From Dichotomocladium elegans (lineage: Eukaryota; Mucoromycota; Mucoromycetes; Mucorales; Lichtheimiaceae): DNA of 64,000 nt. Both the position numbers and the translations under genes were made by a program. The notes under the pieces were generated by a model that had not been told where the DNA came from, did no database searches, and was given only the letters and a program-made list of their open reading frames with translations. Below, piece after piece: positions 9,930 to 21,381 of this stretch. The stretch's first letter is position 1. The number at the start of each line of letters is the position of its first letter. Where the stretch lies: assembly GCA_025716815.1 (NCBI GenBank), contig JAIXMN010000005.1, positions 930,001 to 994,000 on the forward strand. Direction: 5' to 3'.

Positions 9930-12900
9930 ATGACGGACAATACAAAAATAGGCGGCAACATGGTCAAAGATATGCTGGAGTTTATTCATACACTCTAATT
10001 AGTATTAGATAGTGCATAAGAAAGCCCCAGTCTGTAATGCCTATAATGAGACATCCCCGACGTGAGACATCGAAACGATGAGTTAACTATCATAGCAGAA
10101 AACCTGGAAGGACTGACTGCTCAATTCTACATGCTGGAAACTACTCATGTATATCTGATGTTCGCAGCCAGCGTTGGAAAACCAGATGAGTCTAGTTAAT
10201 GCAATTATTAACAGGATGGTTTGAAACAGAATAGGGCGTTCTAATCTTGCAAAAAAAAAAAAAAGCTTTCACATAGTAAGCATTAGCGTCTATTCTAATC
10301 AAGAGAATGTGCAAGCGTGAAAAAGGTCAGGTGCTGTTATTAATGAAACAAACATCAGAACGACGTTCCAAAAGAAAATGAAAATGTGTTAAGCACACCT
10401 TCTCTATGGTCGATCGATAACATCATGCAATGCACCGCACAAAAACATCAGTTGGGATTTCTCATTCTCGCTCTCAGATTCTCTCTATGTATTGGATATC
10501 TGTCCTCTTCGACCGCAAGGTACCTACCTACAGAGTAGCTGCCCGCCAAAAGAAGAAGATGTGTTATGTAGTTGGCGCATGACTTGCTCTCATGTTTTTA
10601 ATCTAAAAGCAAACATGATTGTGAGGAGTATAAAGAACTATGATTATATGTTTTCGTGCTTCTTCTACATCAAGAACACTAATAAAACAGAGAGTGAGTC
10701 CTCAAACGAGAGAGCGAGAGAGCGAAAATCTGTATGTTCTGACCACATACTGCATGATAGCAAAGACCGCATAAGATGCTTTTTGCGCTCAATGCGCTGT
10801 GGAATTATGCAACCTTTTGATCTCCATGGGGGTGTTTTAGTCAGAATTACGATATATTGTTTGTTGAACCGGTCGACCCTTCTTCAAAAGGGTCCGGGGT
10901 GCATCATACCAGTTTCTCTTTTGGAAATCCTGGCTTGTTATCAGCAGTATGGTTGATACATCTGACCTGGTAACCAGGCGAATGGACCAGAATCAGTACA
11001 TAGGTAGCATGACAGCCTTTGCTGTACCACAATAATTGATTAGCGCTGGCTAGAGATTAGAAGGACACATTGTATCATTGGCACGGTTTTGTCTCTTCCG
11101 CTCCCGATGCAATGATGAATTCATTTTCTCGAACGATATAACACAACTGACATTTCAATCCGGGCCATGGTATAAGAAAAAAGAAGAATAATTTATGAGA
11201 AGGAAAAAATGAGAGTTGAACCGTTTATTGACAGTAAGGGGATAGACAATACTATATCGGTTCCAGACTTAATTTGGTAATTTTCTCCCTGACAAGTTTA
11301 GTACGGGTCTACGCAAACTACTAATCGTTTGCTGCTACAATACCAGTTATCGGTATGCCCACGTACATAATACTCATCATGTAGGTGTTCTTGACAGTAC
11401 ATTGACTCCGCAAGTAGGAGTTCATATTCAGATGAAACTGCCAAGTCCCAATTGACGTCTTCACCATCGGTTGTAACAACTGACAGCGCCGACAGAAGTT
11501 AGTTGGACCTTGACCATCCGGGACTTTGTAGGGATTTCCGCAAGCTTTCTACAGTATAATTGCGGGAGTAGAAAGATACCGCTATCTATCCTCACAATCA
11601 TGTAATTGATCTATATAAGGCCTTTATCAAATTCTCAATGATCCTCATGTTTCGGTTGCTAGTCAGCATATATATGCTTGCATAGCAATGCGATGTTAAA
11701 ATGGTAGAAGCATGTCGTTAGTTCCAGTGCCGGTTCAGCTAAAAAGTACAAAATTCTACTTTGAATCATCCAGCACACAGCGTATTCTACATCCAGCCCA
11801 ATCAATATAGCAGCAAAGGGTAAACCTGGATCAGTATAAATGAGTTCATGTTGTTGGTTTGGTTTCTATAACATACTGTATTTGGTAATTTAAAAGAATA
11901 ACGATACCATTTAACTTTCTGTAGTTATACTTCAGAAGAAGGAAGCATAGAACGACAGTACTATCTCCAGCCATTCAGAGCGGATTTTATCTGCCATGAG
12001 GGATAGCTATGCGGCTGGAGAGCCAGTACATAGCTACGATAAAAATGAATGGGACAAAGCCATGTTCCTTGGATGCATTCCTCTTTATGGAATATAAACA
12101 ACTCGCTTTTAAGCTATTTTCAGACCAGTGTGGTCCTAGAGATAGAATCGATGGTCTTCAAGCGTTAGCATCTAGTCATTTCCATGTTGGCAGTTCCACT
12201 GTGTCGGGATTGATTGGACGAATGATCAGACTGAAGGATACAGCATTCTGGGCATACATGCAGTAGTATGCAACAATGCTCGTTGCTATATACTTTTGGA
12301 AGAGCAGTGTCATAAACAATAAGATTACGACAGCAACGGAGATCGGTTCTCTCCCTCTCTCTCTGTTCACATGTCAAACTTCAATGACCTGAGCTATCTC
12401 TACTTCATTCCCACCCCGCAATCCTATCCCCTTTACATTTTAACTTACCGATACCAGGCGTATCCTGGTTAAGTACACGGCGATAACCATGGCGGAGGGA
12501 TTGGGGGGGGGTTGCGCCAGGAACAGCAACAGGTGCAAGGACAGGCACTGCCAGAAGCAGCAGCAGGGACACGAAGCAGACAAAAGACGGGCCAGCGGCA
12601 AATTTCCGTACACCGGGTGAGTGCGCAGTAAGACAAACAGCACCATACAAAAAAAGAAAAGGGAGCATCTCGGGTGAGAGCAATGGCGAAGCGACGACAG
12701 GGACAAAGCACGGGCGATACCAGAAGCAAAAGAGAAAGGACTTGCCCTAAGGCAGCCAAATTGCGGCCCCACCGAACGGTCTGGTATCCATTCTGACTTC
12801 TCTTCCATGGTTTATAAAATATAGACGTGCGGGTGCGATTGGTCAGTCTATAAAGAACAGAAGATGCTAGATTAGAATAAAAAAAAACAAGTCGCTATAA

Positions 12901-14319
12901 AGATACGACATCTTTCGCCAGGCATGCTTTGTCATCATATGTAAAGATTTCCGTGCGAAATGCAACTTCATAACTGCTACATTCTATAGGAGTCTGGACA
13001 TCTATGGTAAGGTCCTTGTTGACATGGGTATTTTTGCCAAACCCACCTTTGGGATGGTTCATGAACTCCGGATTTGCCATGCTAAATCGCACACAGCCCG
13101 ACAGAGAGAAGCCTTCCTCAGTCCTGTCGAATACAATGCCTATGTTCGATCGCAATATATTGGGCTTCTGCCATCACTTGGAATTCTATGGGAATATATC
13201 TCAGTATTGTATCACACCTACGGCTTGAAAGAGTGATCTATACCGCGCTGCACAGCTGGGACGGTATTTATAATTGGCTGGGAAACGAGGTCATTTGATC
13301 CCTTGATCGATCAAGTCACTTGCGGGGGGAGAGCAGTTGCAGGATGCATGCCTTGGTTCCTGCCCCTCTAAAGCAGAAGCTTGTTGTAGTAACAAGCGTG
13401 GTGAAGCTAAATGCCCCCATTTTAAGATAGACATCCTAACGTTACATCCAGAACCGCCAAGAAAGAAAAAGCATCATCAATAGTAGATATAACATGAAAT
13501 AATCCGCTTTGCGCTGCAATGGTCTGCGGAAAACTACCAGACCTGATCCTCCCCGCCCTCCAGGAGAATCTCCTCGCTGTGGCCCTGCTACATTCTCATC
13601 GTCCTAATATGCGCTCGCGTCTCCATACCAGAAATTGACTAGGCTCAGGTGGAGCATACCTCCAGGATCTATCATGCGTTTTATGCCCTCGCCATCTATC
13701 TCCAGATGCCTGATCTACCTGCCCGTTACAATTTCTTCGGTGATTTGCTCTTAACCCTTCCGTTCGTCCACATCACGAACCTTTTGACTTCAACCATGAC
13801 CTGCCTCGCTCTCGTGTTCATCCGGGAGAGACAGCGGAAAGTTTCAGCCGGATTATCAGTTCCAAGACGAGGTACGCATTCGAGATGCTAATACACAAGA
13901 TATTCGAGCTGGCAGCAGTCGATGACGCGCTTGCCAGTATGCCAGTAAACCATTTTCCCCTCCCTTCTCTTCTTCTTCATTCGTGCCAAGTAATTTTAAA
14001 AGGTGCTCGGGGGCTGGACAGAGCGTTAGAATTGATATTGTTCGTTGCGTAAATGAGAGAAAGCAGCTATAAGGACACAGGAGCATAACTGACATCGGTT
14101 TAAAGCCCAGCTTTAGAGTGTCCGTTTTTAGAGATTCCACTGTGAGAACTCGAACTCTCTAAAACGAGCTCTGCTGCGGATATTCTTTGGAATTCTTAAG
14201 GACATAATGATCAATGAGTGTAACTACTCCTGGCAGGTGAAGATAGGGATAATAACGTGCGTAATCGCGTGTTCCAGATGAATGGGATATTGGAAATAGA
14301 ACGTATCGAAACGGAGATC
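9930..14319. other. gene-poor region with a dispersed repeat copy
   Basis: No gene is supported across this 4.4 kb. Frames are short or start without ATG. Repeat copy B lies at about 12430-12870. A minus-strand open frame at 12895-13155 and a hydrophobic plus-strand frame at 13649-13891 were examined; neither shows a recognisable family or consistent splice sites, so they may be decayed genes. Confidence 0.4.
12430..12870 (+). repeat. dispersed repeat, copy B
   Basis: It aligns with copy C (43600-43985) from the shared CATCCC/CCTATCCCCTTT entry through the CAGAAGCAAAA and AAGGCAGCCAAA blocks to TCTCTTCCATGG. It aligns with copy A (reversed) through GCAAGGACAGGCA and GGCAAATT...CGGGTGAG. Copy B has a run of nine G near 12506 and lacks an open frame over the conserved blocks. 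Confidence 0.6.
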
Positions 14320-15903
14320 TTATGACTCGAGTAATTCCGGAATTAAGCCGTTCTTGTGGAGCTTCTCGAATAATGCCTTAATAAAGGGAATATAATCATG
14401 TTTGCGCCTCGTATTTTCGAACTGTAAATATGAAACGCTTGAATACTGCTGGCCTTAACCCGTCCACAATCTACAGCATACCCTTCTTTTGGCCAAATCT
14501 TTGGCGGCGATCTGATATTGGTCAGGCGGTTCATCAGATTGAACGTGTTTATTCCTTCGCTCCTCCTTCAGCTGGAGTTTTAGATCCAAAAGTGCGTTGA
14601 TGGAATTGACGCGTAGTGTTTCGGCGACGATGGTTGATCGATCACTGGTCTTCAAAGTTGGAAGGGGAAGACGGTGCATTTGTTCGAGCAATTCGCCATG
14701 CCGTACAAGATTCTTAAGTTTCACATCGATTTCGCGGTCGATCAAGTCAGCAGAATTGGGATTGACCCAAGGCCCTGGTATTATTGAAAGGAGACTAAAA
14801 TCAACGCCATCATTTTCACTTATCATGACCAATGGTTGAATGAGTGATTGACAAGCATGAGATCTAATTTTTCCATAACTTACGCCATTCGTTCACGCAG
14901 AATGGGTTTGATCGTTTCAGTCCAGTCTTCCTGCGTGATCTTGGCGATTTTGACAGGATACTTGTTGAAACCATCAAGCTCCCAGATGTAGCCATTCAAA
15001 GGGATGAAAGACACGTAATGATACATCTTTGTGTCCTCAACCACCATTTTCTTTTTCCCTTTCTTGCCCTTGCGTATTTTTGCCGGTGGTTCCTCTGCAC
15101 TTGCTCTTGCCTGTGCACTATAAGTCACATGTAAGAGAACAATGAACCCCGTCCATGCGCTTCTGGAACATCAATCCGTACTCTGCAAAGCTATTGTGGA
15201 TTTCTCGGAGGAGTGAATCGTTCCCAATGGCGTTGCCTCGCAACTATTAAAAAGAGCGGATCTCAATCGTGTATTCCAATTTGCGATAGGTCACAAATAC
15301 TCACCATCGGGCTGGCATAGCGTAGAATATCCTTAAGGCTTTTGAGGTGTTCACCAATGCAAACAAGGTGATCAATATTGAAGAGGATTCCCAATAGTGC
15401 GAGCGTAGCACAGATATTTGTGACGATCTGTCACGTATTAGCGCCACATTTGCGTTATAAGAGGTAGTTTCGAAATCTACCTGACATGAAAAGAAAACAG
15501 CCTCGGCATCTTCCTCGTCTTCTTTACTTTGAATGGGTGGTGGTAATGTTTCGTCGTCGCAAGGTTTGGCGAATATCAGGCCATAAATCGTATCACTATT
15601 TCCATGATAGATAACAATATAAAGATTAGTGTCATTCATTGGCACACATCGGGAGTCAATGTTGCCTTGGCATAATGTCCAGATCATATAATTCCTCGAC
15701 TTTCAGATCTTTTGCACCATAACATTGCAGCATTTCTGTGAAAATGTCTATAGTGATGCATCAATGCCATTTAATCCTGTGCCAAGGTAATCACTGTCCG
15801 CGAGCTGCATATATATTTTACCAGGCTCTGACTCTAGGAGGCACCATGGTTGGTCTTCTTCGCGAGGACACCTGAGAGGCTGGAGAGGATTTTTGATAGT
15901 CAT
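14320..15903 (-). CDS. UCH2: ubiquitin C-terminal hydrolase, UCH37/UCHL5 type
   Basis: A cysteine deubiquitinase of peptidase family C12 that in animals and fission yeast binds the proteasome cap; cytosol/nucleus is inferred. Supported exons are 15822-15903, 15666-15747, 15481-15595, 15305-15427, one from 15243 downward, one ending at the GTAAGT near 14880, a segment read from about 14832, and a last exon to 14320. The N-terminus carries the family's WCLLESEP, IFTEML and YGLIFA. The catalytic Cys lies in NICATLALLG, the His in YHYVSFIPLNG and the Asp in ELDGF. The C-terminal UCH37-like domain ends with TRRKHDYIPFIKALFEKL, which is diagnostic for UCH37 over the shorter UCHL1/L3 enzymes. The intron from 15596 to 15665 must use a GC donor to keep frame. 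Splicing around 15120-15180, just before the Lys-rich loop, is uncertain. The protein is about 330 residues. Confidence 0.85.
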
Positions 15904-16139
15904 AACAGAAGTGGGAAACACGCGTCGCCAATTTAGTTAAAATGGATTCATGCTGATGGCAATGGTTTATGCGGTCACAGATATGATTGTAAAAGGTCTG
16001 CAGTCACATGCATGCCCCAGCCCCCCTCCGGCATCAGCCATCATCATTACCCATTCATAGGCGTATCCAACACTGTATAAATAACATCGAAACAAGAATC
16101 TGAGCAGAAAACAGCCAGGAGACTTTCGCCCACCCTTTT

Positions 16140-16814
16140 TTATGCGGATTTCCGGTCTTGGTGCCCAATCCGTTTGCTATCTAGCAACGCTCCAAATACG
16201 AGACTAGGAATGACAAATGCCATAAGCATACTTACACCTGCCACTCTTTGCCTTGCGACATGATCCAGCGCCACCATTTGCTCGATCGTCGCCGGTAGAG
16301 ATACTGCACTGATTCCATGGAGCGCCAGCACAATGATGTTGAAGACCATGCTTGTGTAACTCTTAAATTGTGGTGCAGCGAACGCACAGCCGACACATAT
16401 TGCTGTTTCAAGAAGGTAGGCACCAAACGCAGTGACCGACATGAGGCGGGTGCCACCAACGACAATGTTGCTCATAGGATCCAGGTACAGGACGCGATTG
16501 TGGACAATCCAGTCGAGCATGAAATGGGTTGAGGATGCAACAAAGCCTGCCACAAAGGAACCACAAAGTGCACCATATGCAGCAGAGAGGATGATGGACC
16601 CGATCAAACTATGAGACACATGGCAGTGAATCAATAGGCCACCAGTGATACTTTCTTTGTTTGCAGGTTCGACGGAATATCCTTCCACATCCAAGAGGCA
16701 GAGGATACCAAATGCAATGTCAGCTAGCCCTACACCAAAACTGAGAATATAGGGTGATGTGCTCGGAAAGTATCGACGGAGCAAGTTAATCAAGGCAAAA
16801 TGGCCGCTGTACAT
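16140..16814 (-). CDS. YdjM-like membrane protein (putative metal-dependent hydrolase)
   Basis: A single-exon frame of 224 residues starts at an ATG (MYSGHFALINLLRRYFPS). Several hydrophobic segments indicate a polytopic membrane protein. The spaced motifs HSLIGSIIL and THFMLDWIVHN give the HSxxG and HxxxD pattern of the YdjM/LexA-binding putative membrane hydrolase family, where His and Asp are thought to bind metal. The assignment rests on these motifs and the hydrophobic layout, so it is moderate. The gene sits between UCH37 and a secreted protease with no evident functional link. Substrate and membrane location are unknown. Confidence 0.7.
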   Translation of the reverse strand: MYSGHFALINLLRRYFPSTSPYILSFGVGLADIAFGILCLLDVEGYSVEPANKESITGGLLIHCHVSHSLIGSIILSAAYGALCGSFVAGFVASSTHFMLDWIVHNRVLYLDPMSNIVVGGTRLMSVTAFGAYLLETAICVGCAFAAPQFKSYTSMVFNIIVLALHGISAVSLPATIEQMVALDHVARQRVAGVSMLMAFVIPSLVFGALLDSKRIGHQDRKSA

Positions 16815-17182
16815 GTATTTTTCGAGAGGCTGGCGGATGTCGCAAAGAGGAAGAGTGTGAACAAGAAAAGAAGCAATAGGCTATTTTTTACTTCCTAAAA
16901 CACGCACCCTGATGCCACGTGTACCACTACTAGCTTAATTGTTCACTGTCAACCATGCATTTCCATAAATACTTTCCGCCCCCAATAACCTACCCAAACC
17001 ATACTAAGCAGCAAGGAAAATCGCGATCTAGCACTATATTCACTAGAGGAATGCGAAGAAGAATGAAAAGCCGGGGGAGGGATTGTGATTATACATAAAC
17101 CAGAAGTATTGTTTAGATTATTATAGTTTATTCAAAAGTCCACAGACAAAGAAATGAGCGGATGCATATATGATAGAGCTGC
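16815..17182. promoter_or_regulatory. spacer upstream of the YdjM-like gene
   Basis: No coding frame is supported. The region lies between two minus-strand genes and is A/T-rich with the likely polyadenylation region of the protease near 17100-17180. Confidence 0.35.
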
Positions 17183-19152
17183 TTAGCTTATGGTAAGTCC
17201 TTGACCGTTAAAGACGAGCGCATTGGGTGTACCGGGGTCCGTAATATCCTTAACCACTCCGCGGGTAGCAATACTCGAGAGGGCATCCCATAGACCTTCT
17301 ACTGTTGTGGTCTGAAGATAAGGTAAAATCAAGGCAGCAACCCCCGTTGCGTGCGGGGCAGACATGGATGACCCTGACATGACAGATGTTGCATAGTCTG
17401 ACCCGATATAGTCGCTAGTGATATTGACACCTGCAAATTGATGAAACAGATCTGTTAGTAGCGATCATACAGAATGATAATTCCTCAAGTGGTTCTTTGT
17501 TATTTTACCGGGTGCCAGCACATTAACACAGGAGCCAAAATTGCTGCGATTGTCGAATACGTCATTCTCGGTGGTGACACCAACTGTGAAAACACTAGGC
17601 AAATAAGCCGGGGTGACCTCACATGCATCCCTAAGGAGATATGTCAGACAGGTCAACGCATAACATGTGAAAATGATGCTTACTGTCCAGCGTTGCCGGC
17701 GGCTGCAACAATACCGACGCCAGCGGCTATCGTAGCAAGGACAGCTTGTGGATTGAGGAGACCAAAAATATGTTATCTTTTTCTAAGCTTTATGTTTTCG
17801 TTCTCAAAGCCTCACCATCATCAAAAGTGTCTGAAGCCGCGTTTCTTCTTGATATTCCGAGCGACATATTGATCAGTGCAAGACCAGCCTTTCCTTGTTG
17901 CTGGTTTGCAACGTATTGGAGGCCACCAAGCAAATCCGATATAGTCCCTGTGCCATCCACTTTCAACACTTGAACCCCAACGAGGCTCACATTCTTTGCG
18001 ACGCCGTAGTGTGTTCCTCCAATGATGCCGGCGACATGAGTGCCTAGTATTGAAGAAGGGGAATTTCTGAAATATGAGGAAATGACAGTAAATCCTTGAG
18101 CACTAGTGTAGCTACCGTGTCCGCCGCCTTCTCTTGCAGCTTGGTTACCCTCGGCAATGTTGCTGTTCTCGAACGCCGACCATCCAAAAGTTGCACGACC
18201 GCCGAAATCGACATTAGCGACATTCAATCCATCATCAAGGACGTATACAGTTACACCTGCTCTGGTGCGCAATGGACACAGGTGGGCGATGCACTTGAGT
18301 TTTAGTGGTGCGAAGCGGATGGATGACGATGAATATGAATGAGTACACTTACCCCGCGTTAGCATCATAAATAAAAGGGCGACTCAAGTTGAGCAAGCGC
18401 TCAGAGATGCGTATGAGATTCCAAGGCGTGGTTTCCTGATCGGGTTGGGCGATGAACACAGTATCACTAGGGAATCCAAATGCGTTTTGCCTGCGATAGA
18501 CGGATGATGACGACGATAACGACTGTTTGGTATTTTCCGTGAAGTTCGTTGGATCCCCTGTTTTGTTCCAGTCGCACGGACCCTCGTTGTTCTAGCATTA
18601 GCCGCAAAACAGCCATGAAAGTTTGTTGGGTGTGAGTCAGGCCAAAGAAGCGTTTGATGGTATATACATTAGAAAAATAACTTACAATTTCAATATCCTC
18701 AGCTACAGGGACATTAAAAAACTTTTGTTCATCGTCTGGTATCACTCTAGTGATGGAATCCGGAAATCGCGAGATAAGGCCATCGAGGACGACAGTGTTT
18801 GTGATGCGAACGCTTAGCGCTTTAAATTTTCCGTCAATGTCATATGAACGATGGATTTTGACAGAGCCATTGGCTTCAGATTTGTTATCGCAGTTGTCCA
18901 GAAACTCCTTAATAACTATAAAAATTATATATGCACCGTTTATTTAACCAGGTCATTCTGAAGAAAATCATAACCATCCACCACTGGAGGCTTACATTCT
19001 TCGATTTGAGTCTCACAGTTGAGTTGAATAATGTAGTTGTTGTTTTCTGCCCTTTGTATTTCGTGGCAATCCGTTGAATTGTCTCGCGGATGTGATACTG
19101 CTGCGGATGATAGCAGTCCTATGGCTGCCAAACAAAATAGCTGGAGCTTCAT
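17183..19152 (-). CDS. secreted subtilisin-like serine protease (S8, proteinase K type)
   Basis: Multi-exon gene starting at ATG 19152 (MKLQLFCLAAIGLLSSAAVS, a good signal peptide; an in-frame codon 13 residues upstream is possible). An I9-type propeptide region precedes the catalytic domain. The triad is visible: Asp in VYVLDDGLN, His in GGHGTHVAG, Ser in SGSSMSAPHATGVAAL. The His motif is split by an intron at about 18038-18112: the upstream exon ends GGACACG and the next begins GC-ACT-CAT. The stop lies at 17183. The enzyme is presumably exported and processed to degrade extracellular protein. Length and motif order match fungal extracellular subtilases. No C-terminal extension or anchor is visible. 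Confidence 0.88.
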
Positions 19153-21381
19153 TCCTATTACTAAAAGACGAGTAGGTAAGGCACAGATCAATTTGCTGTC
19201 GTTTTATTCTCAGTAAATGAAACTGAGACTATACATCATCTCGAAAACTAAAACCAGAAATAAAAACAATCCGCTGTGCATTGATTTAGCCGATTCATCT
19301 ATGAGATCATTCAGACATCCTAGGTGCTTTCTTCCAACGAACCATGTTTCAAGGTCGAAGAATATAGATGATCAAATATGCAACTAATGCCTTTCTTCCG
19401 TTGTTCAGATATGCACAATATGTTATCGAAAAGGCATACCTATCGTCTAATAAATTCCATATACCTCCAATATAAATTACCCGGTGTTTTGGTAAGTAGA
19501 AGCTTATTTTTTATTTAAAACAACCGAGGCAAAATTCCTGTCCATCATTCCAGAAACATGATTTCTCTTTGCCATTCGATGGATTTTACATTAAACACTT
19601 TTCTCCTCCAAACAAAAAAAAATGTTATCACGTCAAAGATGCTGTAACAGAGCATCCAGTTCTATTGAACATTGTCCGGGAAACAATATTGAGCTTATCG
19701 TTATCACAGTCTCCAAAATGCGTCATACTCCACTCGAATACATATACAAATAATGGCGAAACATGAAAGAAACCAGAGCCATAAAGCACATCTGGGCAAT
19801 TAAAAGCACTGAAGAAAATGGAGTTCTCAGAGTACCACCAGAAAGAGATTCGTCAGGGCAGCGCGAATGAAATGCCTGTTTGCCTTGTCCCTTGCTGATT
19901 CCTAGCAACCAGTTCTTTAAGGCTGGAACTTCAAGACATGTTCAACAACCCGTATACACATGCCATGATGGTCACTTGCTGCATGGATTCCTGGCCGCTT
20001 TCGACAAGGGGGCGTTGGCTTCTAAATTTACTGTTCAATATACCGTTGCTAGTACAAGTGCATTTCCAAGATTGCCAATAATATGCTGACTGCGTTGACC
20101 ATTTTTTCTTGAAGGATGTTGATGATCTCAGGAGCTCGACTGTCTGAAATTATATGCATATACAGTACATAAAATACAACATACGTAACAACACACATAC
20201 AGAAAACATGCACGGGCACTTGCATGCACAGCCCCATTAGTATACATTCCTTTGTGTAAACAACTCTATACATGACTATCTAATATCGGATAGATGACAC
20301 ACTAGGGGTTGTTTGGGGTGGATGAAGGATGTGCACACAGTAGGTTTAAAGCCGCGCTGGTGCGGTAGATGAACGGTTTAAAAGAGCCCCTCATGCATTG
20401 AACAGAGGCAGCAAGCATAGCATGATGCGCTATCGAGTTGGTGTAACACGTCGTAACTCTTTCTTTTTCCAGCTACATCCAAGACAGCGTGATATCAAAA
20501 TCCTCTCTTCATCGCCCGCGCCCGCGCGCGAGCTCCCCGATCGCCTCCGACCCGTACTACCTGAATTGGCCACAAGATGGAAGGACATTTGTCATGCACG
20601 CTCCATCGAGCTTGAGTGGAGCAATAAGCCTCAGCATGTGGGTCTTCAGTGTGTGCGAAGTCCCTCCCCACCCCCTTTATTCTAACCTCCAGAGCTGACC
20701 GTTTCTGGGTCACACATATCCTGTATTGAATTTGTAAAATTATGTGCCGTACAAACTGCGGAAGAGAGGTGCCGAATAATCCAGCAGAAAGAGTGCGCGC
20801 CCCCGCGCAACGCAGAAGACATATTGTCGCACCAAACCGCGGATCAAAGTCAAAGCTTCTGTTGACGGACATGGAATACCCCGCCCTCAGAGACCATTTC
20901 ATCCAACCTCCTCCCAAAGCCAAGGATCCTCACATTGGTGATGAGATACGAGAAGTCCACGTTCTTTCTCCAACTCATGTTCTATGCCCTGCCAAAGCTT
21001 AAATTTGCATTTTTATTTAGTGTGGTTGGATGGTGGGACTATGCATTGGTGGGAAAATAATTGCTGAGACAACAGTATTCACGGTCATTTTCTTTCATGG
21101 GGGTGGCGACACATGGCGGTATACCGGATACTGTGAGATAATGGATCGGCATGGGGATACTCCAGAGAGTAGAAGCCGGTGTCTGTCTGAGTGTGGAGAC
21201 GGTGAAGGAAAAATGGGGGTGAGGCGGATGCATTCCCTTGTCAAACCCGATTGGGGAACTCACAATTGATGGTCAGAGGCCCAACACTCAATACGCATAT
21301 AAATATACTGTAGCGCAGCAAAGTTCCCCCAGCACCCTTTTCCTTCCCTTCTTCTTGGACGCAATTCGTATTGAGGGCGTC
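19153..21381. other. intergenic, 2.2 kb
   Basis: It holds the promoter of the minus-strand protease and, near its end, the TATA box of the plus-strand CH-like gene. No open frame with an ATG, motif or splice structure is convincing. The long minus-strand frame 20495-20923 begins with TTG and has no recognisable content. Confidence 0.4.
21298..21305 (+). promoter_or_regulatory. TATA box of the CH-like gene
   Basis: TATAAATA lies 77 bp upstream of the ATG at 21382, on the coding strand. Confidence 0.55.

Noticed and set aside
10492..10956. 154-codon plus-strand frame in the gene-poor region
   Set aside because: It begins with TTG, lacks motifs and splice-linked neighbours, and lies in A/T-rich DNA.
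12895..13155. 86-codon minus-strand frame next to repeat copy B
   Set aside because: It looks mildly coding and has an internal ATG, but no upstream exon, promoter or family could be found; it may be a gene relic.
13649..13891. hydrophobic plus-strand frame
   Set aside because: Possible membrane segments, but the frame starts and ends without splice partners and no family is recognisable.
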